From Achromobacter pestifer (GTDB lineage Bacteria > Pseudomonadota > Gammaproteobacteria > Burkholderiales > Burkholderiaceae_B), in the NCBI RefSeq assembly GCF_902859625.1, contig NZ_CADIJX010000001.1:186001-250000 (forward strand): a stretch of DNA of 64,000 bases, in the 5' to 3' direction. A program made the translations under genes and the position numbers. Below, piece after piece: positions 34,692-41,834 of the stretch. Position 1 is the first letter of the stretch. The number at the start of each line of letters is the position of its first letter. A model generated the notes under the pieces. The model saw nothing but the letters and a program-made list of their open reading frames with translations, was not told the origin of the DNA and did no database searches.

Positions 34692-36263
34692 TTACTTCCA
34701 GCTCATGTCCCAGAAGCGCACCAGCTCGTCCGAGTAGGGCTTGAAGTTCACGTCCTTGGTGGTGACGTAATAGGCGGGCAGTGTCCACAGCGGCACGGCG
34801 TAGGCCTTTTGCGCGATCAGGTCCAGCGCTTGCTTGTAGGCCGCGTTGCGCGGGGCGCTGTCGATCGTGTGGTCGCCCTTGTTGAGCAAGTCCCGGACTT
34901 GGGCGTCGCGCGTCACGTCGTCGTTGCCGAAGGCGAAGTACACGGGCGTGGATGCCGAGACGTCGTTGACCAGGTTGGAGCCCCAGGTCTGGTGGGTCAA
35001 CGATGCTTTGTTGGCACGGATCATGTCGCGCATGGCGGCGTATTGCAGGTAGTTCAGCTTGGCGCGGATGCCCACTGCCTGTAGGTAATTGATGATGGCT
35101 TCGGTCTGGTTGCGTTCGCGGTAGGCCACGATGTCGATGTCGAAGCCGTTGGCGTAGCCGGCCTCGGCCAGCAGTTTCTTGGACAGTGCGGGGTCGTACT
35201 TGTAGGTCGGGGCGCCGTCCTGGGTGCAACCCGCCTGCGACGGGGTGCAGATGGTGTTGATGAGCCCGCCTCCTTCGCCCACGATGTTCTTCAGCATGGC
35301 GTCGCGGTCGATTGCGTGGATGATCGCCTTGCGGACACGTTCGTCCTTCAGCTGGGGCGCGGGAGTGCCCTCCTGGATGTTCATCTGCATGAACACGATG
35401 CGCATCGTGTTGCCAGTGACCATTTGCAGGTTCGGCATCTGGCCCAGTTGTTCGGCCTGGTCCTTGGGCACGCTCATGATCAGGTCTTCGCCGCCGGAGA
35501 TCACCTCGGCCATCTGCGTCTGGCGGTCAGGGATGAAGCGGATGATGACCTTGCCGATCTTGGGCTGCGCCTTGGGCGAATCCTTGAAGTAATCGGTATT
35601 GCGTTCCAGCGTGATGGATTTGCCGGGCTGGTAGTCGGTGACTTTGTAGGGGCCTGATCCCACGGGCTTGGCATTCATGCCCTTGGGGCCGACTTCCTGG
35701 TAGTACTTGGCCGGGTGGATGGCGGCGGTGGTGGACAGGTATTCCTTGGCGCCAGGGAAGGGCTCCTTCGTGGTCAGGCGCACCTTGTACTTGTCGATTT
35801 TTTCTACCTTGTCGATCCAGGCCACGTTCTGCTGCGTGACGGCCTTGTTCTTCGGATCGGCCACGTAGTTCAGCGTGTACACCACGGAGTCGGCGTCGAA
35901 TTCCTCGCCGTTGTGGAATTTGACGCCTTCGCGCAGTTCAAATTCCATCGTCTTGTCGTCGACCTGCTTCCAGCTTTTGGCCAGTTGCCCCTTGTATTCG
36001 TTCGTGACGGGATCGCGGTACAGCAGCGTGTCCCAGACGTTGGCGGCAATGATGACGCCAATGCGCACGTTGTTGAAATATGGGTCCACGCTTTCCGGCG
36101 CCTGGTCATACGCCATGCGCAAGGTGTCGTCCTTCTTGCCGGCCAGCGCGGGCTGAGAGGCAAGCGTGGCGCAGGCCAGCAGGGCGGCGGCAAGCGCGCG
36201 CAGGGGAGTGGTGCAGCGGGAGGGCAAGGCGGGTGAGACGGGTGTGAAGCGACAATCAGCCAT
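34692..36263 (-). CDS. Peptide/dipeptide ABC transporter substrate-binding protein (DppA-like)
   Basis: A 523-residue periplasmic protein, started at 36263 with AGGAG about eight bases upstream. The signal peptide ends near QPALAGK. SBP family 5 features follow: LRMAYDQAPESVDPYFNN, then YKGQLAKSWKQVDDKTMEFELREGVKFHNGEEFDADSVVYTL, and later GSGPYKVTDYQPGKSITLERNTDYF. There are two Cys near TPSQAGC. Such proteins deliver peptides, opines or modified glycosides. The operon-linked dipeptidase favours a di- or acyl-peptide. The 107-base gap from gntR may hold its own promoter. Confidence 0.92.
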   Translation of the reverse strand: MADCRFTPVSPALPSRCTTPLRALAAALLACATLASQPALAGKKDDTLRMAYDQAPESVDPYFNNVRIGVIIAANVWDTLLYRDPVTNEYKGQLAKSWKQVDDKTMEFELREGVKFHNGEEFDADSVVYTLNYVADPKNKAVTQQNVAWIDKVEKIDKYKVRLTTKEPFPGAKEYLSTTAAIHPAKYYQEVGPKGMNAKPVGSGPYKVTDYQPGKSITLERNTDYFKDSPKAQPKIGKVIIRFIPDRQTQMAEVISGGEDLIMSVPKDQAEQLGQMPNLQMVTGNTMRIVFMQMNIQEGTPAPQLKDERVRKAIIHAIDRDAMLKNIVGEGGGLINTICTPSQAGCTQDGAPTYKYDPALSKKLLAEAGYANGFDIDIVAYRERNQTEAIINYLQAVGIRAKLNYLQYAAMRDMIRANKASLTHQTWGSNLVNDVSASTPVYFAFGNDDVTRDAQVRDLLNKGDHTIDSAPRNAAYKQALDLIAQKAYAVPLWTLPAYYVTTKDVNFKPYSDELVRFWDMSWK

Positions 36264-36370
36264 GGTGAAGGCTCCTCTGGAAGGCACTACAAGTACTGCG
36301 TATCCATCATCTCGCTCCGGGCCGCGCCACCCTTGTTCTTATCGTTATCGTCCGTGCGCTGGGAATGGCT

Positions 36371-37150
36371 TCAACCAGAGCCGGACGATTGCGCGGTCGC
36401 GGGGTCCAGCCCTGCGTTCAGACTCTTCAGCGCGGCCTCGCACTTGCGTTGCAGGTGCTGCCGCATGATGCTCGCCAGCCGGTCTGCGTCGCGCGCGTCC
36501 AGGGCCTCGGCCATCTCGATGTGCTCGCGCATGGCCAGATCCCATTTCTGGCGGTTTTCGTTCGACACGAAACGCAGGTTCTGGATGCGCGCGTTCTGGG
36601 CGTCATACAGCTGCTTGAGCAGGCTGTTGTGCGAGGCCAGGCTGATGCGTTCGTGGATTTCACGATTGGTGCGGAAATACGTGGGCAGGTCGTGGCGCGC
36701 GTGGCTGGCCATCATTTCGTAAGTCAGCGCGCGGATCTCGGCAATCTCCACGTTCGACGCCCGTTCGCACGCCAGTCGGCAAGACATGGCTTCCAGCCCG
36801 CCGATCACCTCGAAGGCTTCGCGGATGTTGGCTTCCGACAGGGCCACCACCTGCGCGCCGCGATTCGGTTCGATCTGCACCAACCCTTCGGCGGCCAGCA
36901 CGCGGAACGCTTCGCGCATCGGGGTGCGCGACACGCCCAGCAGGTCGCACAACGCACGTTCGTTCAGGCGGGAGCCGGGGGGGAATTCACCCTGGATGAT
37001 GCGTTCACGCAATTGGCCGGCAACCGCGCCGGGCAGCGTGCGGCCGTTGCCAGCGGCGCGGGGCGCCGCGTTGGGCGTCGCGTCGAGAGGGGCCGCGCCG
37101 GCAGGTGCCGACCCGGCCAGATCCGGCATCAGGCTAGGATTGCTGCTCAT
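36371..37150 (-). CDS. GntR-family (FCD/FadR subfamily) transcriptional regulator
   Basis: A 259-residue regulator. After a Pro/Ala-rich leader the winged helix reads QLRERIIQGEFPPGSRLNERALCDLLGVSRTPMREAFRVLAAEGLV, the classic GntR signature. The FCD ligand domain (about residues 110-245) has the metal-site residues (DLPTYFRTNREIHERISLASHN and REHIEMAEALDARDADR). The candidate operator TTGGTATACCAA begins at its first base. No ribosome site precedes the ATG, so the true start may differ or the mRNA may be leaderless. It probably represses the peptide operon and the divergent aminotransferase unit. Confidence 0.9.
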   Translation of the reverse strand: MSSNPSLMPDLAGSAPAGAAPLDATPNAAPRAAGNGRTLPGAVAGQLRERIIQGEFPPGSRLNERALCDLLGVSRTPMREAFRVLAAEGLVQIEPNRGAQVVALSEANIREAFEVIGGLEAMSCRLACERASNVEIAEIRALTYEMMASHARHDLPTYFRTNREIHERISLASHNSLLKQLYDAQNARIQNLRFVSNENRQKWDLAMREHIEMAEALDARDADRLASIMRQHLQRKCEAALKSLNAGLDPATAQSSGSG

Positions 37151-37161
37151 TGGTATACCAA
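37150..37161. promoter_or_regulatory. Putative GntR operator O1 (TTGGTATACCAA)
   Basis: A perfect 12-base palindrome at the start of gntR. FCD-type GntR regulators typically bind TNGTNNNACNA-like palindromes, and this has the spacing TGGTATACCA. The same GTATAC core recurs twice in this divergent intergenic region. Its position over the gntR start would give autorepression. Confidence 0.65.
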
Positions 37162-37213
37162 TATTTCCCCGTATTTTTCTAGACTATAAACCCGCTTCCA
37201 GACCTTCAATCAT

Positions 37214-37225
37214 GGGTGTATACCC
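37214..37225. promoter_or_regulatory. Putative GntR operator O2 (GGGTGTATACCC)
   Basis: A palindrome-like site, GTATAC core at 37218-37223, in the middle of the gntR/aminotransferase gap. It shares the core and TATACC half with O1 but has a slightly different left half, so affinity may be lower. The spacing between O1 and O2 cores is 64 bases. Confidence 0.5.
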
Positions 37226-37318
37226 TAGGTTATCGACGTAAAAACAATGGGATAGAGTGGCGCATGCCGCAGGTCCACATGCGCGGCATACAACGTTTTA
37301 TTCGTGATGCTTCTTTCG

Positions 37319-37330
37319 TTGGTATACAAA
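37319..37330. promoter_or_regulatory. Putative GntR operator O3 (TTGGTATACAAA)
   Basis: Shares TTGGTATAC with O1, GTATAC core at 37322-37327, and lies 22 bases upstream of the aminotransferase start. That is a position where binding would block its transcription. Together with O1 it would bracket the divergent promoters. O1 and O3 cores are 168 bases apart, compatible with DNA looping by a tetramer, but that is inference. Confidence 0.55.
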
Positions 37331-37352
37331 AGATTCCACTCTGGGGCTACGC

Positions 37353-38549
37353 ATGCTTACCCTGAATTCTCATCCGTCCGGCCGGCATTTCCTGCAAATT
37401 CCTGGGCCGACGAATGTGCCTGACCGCGTGCTGCGCGCCATCGATCAGCCCACCATCGACCATCGGGGGCCGGAGTTCGGCGCGTTGGGTCTGGCGGTGC
37501 TGGCGGGCGTGAAACAGGTTTTTCAGACGCAGGCTCCCGTGATCATTTTCCCGTCCTCGGGCACGGGGGCGTGGGAGGCCGCGCTGGTCAACACGCTGTC
37601 GCCGGGCGACCGCGTGCTGATGGTGGAAACGGGCCACTTCGCCAGCCTGTGGAAGAAGCTTGCCGGGCGTCTGGGGCTGGACGTGGATTACGTGGAAGGC
37701 GACTGGCGGCATCCGGTGGATGCCGCGGTGATCGGCGCGCGTCTGGCCGAAGACACGCAGCACCGCATCAAGGCCGTGTGCGTGGTGCACAACGAGACGT
37801 CGACGGGTGTCACCAGCGATATCGCCGCCGTGCGCGCCGCGATCGACGGCGCGCGGCATCCCGCGCTGCTGATGGTGGATACGATTTCGTCGCTGGGATC
37901 CATCGATTACCGCCACGACGAGTGGGGCGTGGATGTGACGGTGGCGGGCTCGCAAAAGGGCTTGATGCTGCCTCCGGGCCTGGCCTTCAACGCCGTCAGC
38001 GACCGCGCGCTGGCCGCCGCCGACACCGCGCGTCTGCCGCGTTCGTATTGGGATTGGCGCGAGATGCTGACCGCCAACGCCAAGGGTTATTTTCCATACA
38101 CGCCCTCCACCAACTTGCTGTACGGCCTGCACGAGGCGTTGGCCATGCTTCAGGCCGAGGGTCTGCCGCGCGTGTTTGCGCGCCATGAACGGCATGCGCG
38201 CGCCACGCGCCTGGCCGTGGCGGGATGGGGACTGGAACTGCTTAGCCTGGATCCTGCCGCGCACAGCCCGGCGCTGACCGCGGTGTTGATGCCCGAAGGC
38301 AGCAGCGCGGACACGTTGCGCAAGGTCATCCTGGACCGCTTCGACATGTCGTTGGGGCAGGGCTTGGGCAAGCTGACCGACCGCGTTTTCCGCATTGGCC
38401 ATCTGGGCCACTTCAATGATCTGACTCTGTGCGGCACCCTGGCGGGCGTCGAGATGGGGCTGGCCGTGGCCGGCGTGCCGCATCGCAAGGGCGGCGTGCA
38501 AGCCGCGATGGAATTCCTGGCCTCCACGCCCGAAGGCGCCGTGGCCTGA
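37353..38549 (+). CDS. Class V aminotransferase, serine/alanine-glyoxylate type
   Basis: A 398-residue PLP enzyme. It begins FLQIPGPTNVPDRVLRAI, the start typical of SgaA/AgxT. FPSSGTGAWEAALVN forms the phosphate-binding turn, VHNETSTGV precedes it on the substrate side, and MVDTISSLG carries the PLP-pairing Asp176. AGSQKGLMLPPG has the Schiff-base Lys202. Expected reaction: transfer of an amino group from serine or alanine to glyoxylate. It diverges from gntR and is followed closely by a serine hydrolase, so it may process amino acids released from imported peptides. Confidence 0.9.
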   Translation: MLTLNSHPSGRHFLQIPGPTNVPDRVLRAIDQPTIDHRGPEFGALGLAVLAGVKQVFQTQAPVIIFPSSGTGAWEAALVNTLSPGDRVLMVETGHFASLWKKLAGRLGLDVDYVEGDWRHPVDAAVIGARLAEDTQHRIKAVCVVHNETSTGVTSDIAAVRAAIDGARHPALLMVDTISSLGSIDYRHDEWGVDVTVAGSQKGLMLPPGLAFNAVSDRALAAADTARLPRSYWDWREMLTANAKGYFPYTPSTNLLYGLHEALAMLQAEGLPRVFARHERHARATRLAVAGWGLELLSLDPAAHSPALTAVLMPEGSSADTLRKVILDRFDMSLGQGLGKLTDRVFRIGHLGHFNDLTLCGTLAGVEMGLAVAGVPHRKGGVQAAMEFLASTPEGAVA

Positions 38550-38573
38550 AACACCCCAATAACGAGGGAAGCA

Positions 38574-39620
38574 ATGAATACGCTCATGCAGCAGGCGATC
38601 CAATTCGCCAATGAACACGAATCCACCTGGGACCGCAGCGTCAAGGGCAATTTCGGCGTGCACCTGAATGACCCGCCGCCTTGGAACCGCCTGCTGGGGC
38701 CGATCCACGACCGTGGTCCGGTATCGGGCGTGGTCGTGGTGGACGGCAAGACCGTGGCGTCCTGGGGCGAACCCGAGCGCGCCGACCTGACCTTCAGCGT
38801 CGCCAAGCTGTACCTGGCGATTCTGGCGGGCGTGGCGCATGATCGCGGCCTGCTGCCCGATGTGGACGAACCCGTGGGCAAGCGGGTGCCGGGGATTGGA
38901 TTCGACGAAGGCCAGAATGCCGACATTACCTGGCGGCATCTGTTGCAGCAGACCAGCGAATGGGAAGGCGAACGCTTTGGTGTGTCGGACCAGGCGGATC
39001 GCTACCGCGCCGTGACGTTCGGTGTGCCGCCCGATGGCAAGAAGGGCGATGCCCGTCCCTTGCAGCCGCCCGGCACGTACTGGGAATACAACGACGTGCG
39101 CATCAACCAGTTGTCGTATGCGTTGCTGCACCTGTTTCGCAAGCCGCTGCCGGAAGTCTTCCGCGAAGCCGTCACGCGCCCCATCGGCGCCAGTGAAGAC
39201 TGGCAATGGGTGGGCTACGACACCGCCTGGGTCGAGATCGACGGCCAGCGGATGCCCTCGGTTCCAGGCGGTTCGCACTGGGGCGGCGGCATGTCGATCA
39301 GCGCGCGCGATCAGGCGCTGATCGGCCAGATGCTGCTGAACGATGGGCAAGCCAATGGCCGTCAGATCTTGTCGCGCGAATGGATCCAGGCGATGCGCAC
39401 GCCGTGCGCGATTGCACCGTACTACGGCTACCTGATCTGGCTGAACCACGAAGGCCGCGTATTTCCCAGCGTGCCAGCCTCCAGCTTCTTCGGCGTGGGC
39501 GCGGGCAGCTCGTTCACCTGGGTGGAGCCCGAGCGCAAGATGGTGGTGATCGTGCGCTGGCTGAATTCGGCCCATGCCGATGCGCTGTTCGGGAAGATAC
39601 TGGCGGCGGTGGATGCGTAG
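38574..39620 (+). CDS. Serine hydrolase of the beta-lactamase/D-aminopeptidase fold
   Basis: A 348-residue protein without a signal peptide. The catalytic SxxK tetrad is Ser75-Val-Ala-Lys78, the YxN-type motif is WEYNDVRIN, and a terminal motif near GVGAGSSFTWVEP replaces the usual KTG. This matches class C/esterase-type hydrolases rather than resistance enzymes. It is cytosolic by sequence and lies 24 bases after the aminotransferase gene, so it could cleave an amide, ester or D-peptide bond in an imported substrate. Antibiotic resistance is unlikely. Confidence 0.85.
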   Translation: MNTLMQQAIQFANEHESTWDRSVKGNFGVHLNDPPPWNRLLGPIHDRGPVSGVVVVDGKTVASWGEPERADLTFSVAKLYLAILAGVAHDRGLLPDVDEPVGKRVPGIGFDEGQNADITWRHLLQQTSEWEGERFGVSDQADRYRAVTFGVPPDGKKGDARPLQPPGTYWEYNDVRINQLSYALLHLFRKPLPEVFREAVTRPIGASEDWQWVGYDTAWVEIDGQRMPSVPGGSHWGGGMSISARDQALIGQMLLNDGQANGRQILSREWIQAMRTPCAIAPYYGYLIWLNHEGRVFPSVPASSFFGVGAGSSFTWVEPERKMVVIVRWLNSAHADALFGKILAAVDA

Positions 39621-39692
39621 TTAGGGATGTTGGGCTGCACTCGTCGTGTGGCCGTCGCTTGATGGGTTGCGTTCGTCTTGTCGCCGCCGCTT

Positions 39693-39757
39693 GATGGGTT
39701 GCGCGCGTTGGGCATCCGCGTTTTTGTCGAAGTATTCTCGCGCTACACCCATCCTAC
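39693..39757 (+). repeat. REP-like element, copy 1 (65 nt)
   Basis: Begins GATGGGTTGCGCGCGTT and ends GCGCTACACCCATCCTAC, so the ends GATGGGT and ACCCATC are complementary and the unit can fold into a long hairpin. Its last 22 bases are identical to copy 3 and are the exact inverse complement of the first 22 bases of copy 2. Elements with GATGGGTT...CCCATCCTAC ends are widespread in proteobacterial genomes. Confidence 0.85.
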
Positions 39758-39803
39758 ATACGACGCGCCGCACCGTCCCAACACACGACAATCCACACCG
39801 GAC

Positions 39804-39868
39804 GTAGGATGGGTGTAGCGCGAGACCATCCTGACAAGGACGCAACCGTCGAACGCGCGCAACCCATC
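39804..39868 (-). repeat. REP-like element, copy 2 (inverted, 65 nt)
   Basis: Same element on the opposite strand: it begins GTAGGATGGGTGTAGCGCGA and ends CGCGCAACCCATC. It pairs perfectly over 22 bases with copies 1 and 3. The middle 25 or so bases differ most from the other copies. Separated from copy 1 by 46 bases, giving a head-to-head pair like a BIME. Confidence 0.85.
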
Positions 39869-39900
39869 AAACGGTGCTCCGTTCCAAAGCGCCATCACCA

Positions 39901-39965
39901 GATGGGTTACGCGCGTTTGGCATCGGTGTTTTTGTCGGAGTATTCTCGCGCTACACCCATCCTAC
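39901..39965 (+). repeat. REP-like element, copy 3 (65 nt)
   Basis: Nearly identical to copy 1 across all 65 bases (GATGGGTTACGCGCGTTTGG at the start), differing at a handful of positions, so one is a recent duplicate of the other. Ends 52 bases before the aldo/keto reductase start, so its hairpin could lie in or near that gene's 5' leader. Confidence 0.85.
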
Positions 39966-40017
39966 CTGGCCCCTTGAGGGTGCCAGCTGGACTTTCACGC
40001 TGCAAAGGGAATGATTC

Positions 40018-41028
40018 ATGAACTATCGCCGACTGGGAACCAGCAATCTTCGCGTTTCGCCGCTATGTCTGGGCACCATGATGTTCGGAGAACAGACGCC
40101 CGATGACGAGGCGGCGCGCATTGTCGCGTCGGCGCGGGATCATGGCTTGAATTTTATCGACACGGCCGATGTCTACAACGAAGGCCGTTCGGAAGAGGTG
40201 GTGGGCAAGCTGCTGCAAGGCCAACGCCATGACTGGGTGCTGGCCAGCAAGATCGGCAACCCGGTCGGCAAGGGGCCGAACCAGGCGCACTATTCCCGCC
40301 AATGGCTGATGCGCGGCGTTGAGCAAAGCCTGTCGCGCCTGGGTACGGATTTCATGGATATCCTCTACCTGCATCGTGACTATCACGAAGAAAACCTGGA
40401 AGAGGCCTTATGGGCGCTGGGCGACCTGATCCGCTCGGGCAAGCTGCGCAGCTTCGGCTTGTCGAACTTCCGGGGATGGCGCATTGCCGAGGTCATGCGC
40501 CTGTGCGAAAAAATGGGCGTGCCGCAACCCGTGGTGTGCCAGCCGTACTACAACATGCTGAATCGCGGGCCGGAAGTCGAAATCCTGCCGGCCTGCAAGC
40601 ACTACGGCCTGGGCGTCGTGCCGTACAGCCCGATTGCGCGCGGTGTGCTGACGGGCAAGTACCTGCCCGGCCAGGCGCCTGCCGCCGATACTCGCGCAGG
40701 ACGCGGTGACCGCCGGATCCTGGCGACCGAGTTCCGTGGGGAATCCTTGCAGATCGCGCAGCAGCTGGTGCAGCACAGCGCGGCCCGTGGTGTGCAGGCT
40801 GGCCATTTCGCCACCGCCTGGGTGTTGGCGAACCCGGTCATCACGAGCGTCATCGCGGGTCCGCGCACCTTGGCGCAGATGGACGACTACTACGCGGCGC
40901 TGGATGTGAAGATCACCGCCGAGGACGAAGCCGTGGTGGACGGCTGGGTGACGCCGGGCCATGCGTCCACGCATGGCTACAACGATCCCAACTATCCCTT
41001 CTTCGGGCGTCCCGTCGCGGCCGCCTGA
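40018..41028 (+). CDS. Aldo/keto reductase
   Basis: A 336-residue TIM-barrel oxidoreductase. It opens MNYRRLGTSNLRVSPLCLGTMMFG. The catalytic tetrad is visible as Asp (FIDTADVYNEGRSEEVVG, with Asp and Tyr), Lys (LASKIGNPVG) and His (LYLHRDYH). The C-terminal NADPH-binding region has VITSVIAGPRTLAQMDDY. This is the YajO/Tas-like subgroup. Reduces aldehydes or ketones in the cytosol; the natural substrate is unknown. It stands alone between repeat elements and the nfxB-like gene. Confidence 0.92.
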   Translation: MNYRRLGTSNLRVSPLCLGTMMFGEQTPDDEAARIVASARDHGLNFIDTADVYNEGRSEEVVGKLLQGQRHDWVLASKIGNPVGKGPNQAHYSRQWLMRGVEQSLSRLGTDFMDILYLHRDYHEENLEEALWALGDLIRSGKLRSFGLSNFRGWRIAEVMRLCEKMGVPQPVVCQPYYNMLNRGPEVEILPACKHYGLGVVPYSPIARGVLTGKYLPGQAPAADTRAGRGDRRILATEFRGESLQIAQQLVQHSAARGVQAGHFATAWVLANPVITSVIAGPRTLAQMDDYYAALDVKITAEDEAVVDGWVTPGHASTHGYNDPNYPFFGRPVAAA

Positions 41029-41049
41029 ATGGCCGCCCGCGCCCGGGTT

Positions 41050-41619
41050 CTAGGCGCGGGCCGGCTCCGCGGCGATGCCGTGCAGCATCACTTGTTCAAC
41101 CACGGACGCGATGCCCAGCCGGGCGACGCGCCCGCGCCGTTCTGCGTCCACCATACAGGTGAGCACGGAGATGAATAGTTCGGTCAGCGCCGCCGCCGTG
41201 ATGTCCACCCGGAAGGCGCCTTCGCGCTGGCCGCGCAGAAAGAAAGCATCCATCGATTCCTGATAGCCCGACCAGCTGTTCATGATGTCGGGTTGCTGCT
41301 CATTGTCCGGCTTCCAGTGGTAGATCAGGAAGGCCGTCAATTCCTTGTGCGCCAGGTTCTGTTCGATCAGGTTGCGCAGCGCTTCCCGAGGGGCGGCGGT
41401 ATCCAGGTGCGAGTCCGCCAGCGCCTGCTTCATGACCAGGGCGCAATGGCTCATCAAACGCAGGACCAACTGGTCCCGGGTCTGGCAGAACCGGTACAGC
41501 GTGGCCTTGCTGACGCCCACGGCCTTTGCCAATTCCTGCAAGGTGGCTCGCGGGTGGTCCACCATGGCCAATGCCAGAGCCACCAACAATTTCTCGTGCC
41601 CCGCCTCGTCAGACGACAT
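41050..41619 (-). CDS. nfxB: NfxB-type repressor of the RND efflux operon
   Basis: A 189-residue TetR-like regulator. The HTH reads HPRATLQELAKAVGVSKATLYRFCQTRDQLV; the C-terminal half has FFLRGQREGAFRVDITAAALTELFIS and MVDAERRGRVAR. I recall these segments as near-identical in P. aeruginosa NfxB, the repressor of mexCD-oprJ. It is divergent from a MexCD-OprJ-type operon, as in Pseudomonas, so function follows from both sequence and context. Two matching inverted repeats lie upstream. Loss of such repressors causes multidrug resistance through efflux overexpression. Confidence 0.9.
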   Translation of the reverse strand: MSSDEAGHEKLLVALALAMVDHPRATLQELAKAVGVSKATLYRFCQTRDQLVLRLMSHCALVMKQALADSHLDTAAPREALRNLIEQNLAHKELTAFLIYHWKPDNEQQPDIMNSWSGYQESMDAFFLRGQREGAFRVDITAAALTELFISVLTCMVDAERRGRVARLGIASVVEQVMLHGIAAEPARA

Positions 41620-41659
41620 CCTTTGCCTCTTTTTCGTATTGGACTTTGATCAGGCGCCA

Positions 41660-41679
41660 TTGAATCATGACAGATTCAA
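41660..41679. promoter_or_regulatory. Candidate NfxB operator 1 (TTGAATC-N6-GATTCAA)
   Basis: A perfect inverted repeat with seven-base arms and a six-base spacer, 40 bases upstream of the nfxB-like start and on that gene's side of the region. A second site with the same GAATC-N6-GATTCAA design lies near the mexC-like gene. Two copies in a divergent repressor/target gap strongly suggest repressor binding; the protein contact is inferred. Confidence 0.7.
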
Positions 41680-41738
41680 CTTGCGCAAATTTTCGCCAAA
41701 CTGGCAAGTAAAAACTTGTGAAGTTCCATATTTTCTAC

Positions 41739-41766
41739 TTTACAGAATCATATGAATCATTATTGA
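41739..41766 (+). promoter_or_regulatory. Possible promoter of the mexC-like operon
   Basis: TTTACA (41739-41744) and TATTGA (41761-41766) with a 16-base spacer form a weak sigma-70-like pair about 70 bases before the mexC-like start. The second inverted repeat spans the spacer and -10, so a bound repressor would block polymerase. The -10 is a poor match, hence low confidence. Confidence 0.3.
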
Positions 41767-41771
41767 TTCAA
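41752..41771. promoter_or_regulatory. Candidate NfxB operator 2 (ATGAATC-N6-GATTCAA)
   Basis: Same GAATC-N6-GATTCAA dyad as the site 92 bases upstream, differing only in one outer base and in the spacer. A further GAATCA half-site precedes it at about 41745-41750. It lies about 64 bases before the mexC-like ATG in AT-rich promoter DNA, on the side of the efflux operon. Confidence 0.7.
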
Positions 41772-41793
41772 ATTAATCCGTAAGGTAGCATCA

Positions 41794-41816
41794 GCGTCTT
41801 GTTGAATTCAAGACGC
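41794..41816 (+). promoter_or_regulatory. Eight-pair hairpin in the mexC-like leader
   Basis: GCGTCTTG and CAAGACGC are perfect complements around a seven-base TTGAATT loop, ending 18 bases before the mexC-like start. If transcription starts near 41775 the hairpin is in the 5' leader and could influence translation. Alternatively it is a third binding site, since TTGAATTCAA is itself palindromic. No T-run follows, so it is not a terminator. Confidence 0.5.
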
Positions 41817-41834
41817 CGTGGGCGGGGATTGCAA

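Larger units (their letters stand above)
39621..40017. other. Gene-free region made of REP-like palindromic elements
   Basis: This 397-base gap has no plausible gene. Most of it is three copies of a 65-base element (listed separately, orientation + - +) plus a partial fourth that shares the CGCTTGATGGGTTGCG start, beginning near 39657. The segment between the last element and the aldo/keto reductase start (39966-40017) carries its promoter region; I see no clear -35/-10 pair. Confidence 0.75.

Noticed and set aside
37347..39575. Reading frame of about 740 codons antisense to the aminotransferase and serine hydrolase
   Set aside because: The His/Arg/Gln-rich composition is typical of antisense shadows in high-GC DNA, and both sense genes have full motif sets.
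38574..39620. Class C beta-lactamase resistance gene
   Set aside because: No signal peptide, a non-canonical third motif, and an operon with a catabolic aminotransferase point to a cytosolic hydrolase.
39621..40017. CRISPR array
   Set aside because: Repeats are 65 bases, alternate in orientation and are unevenly spaced; no cas genes are present.
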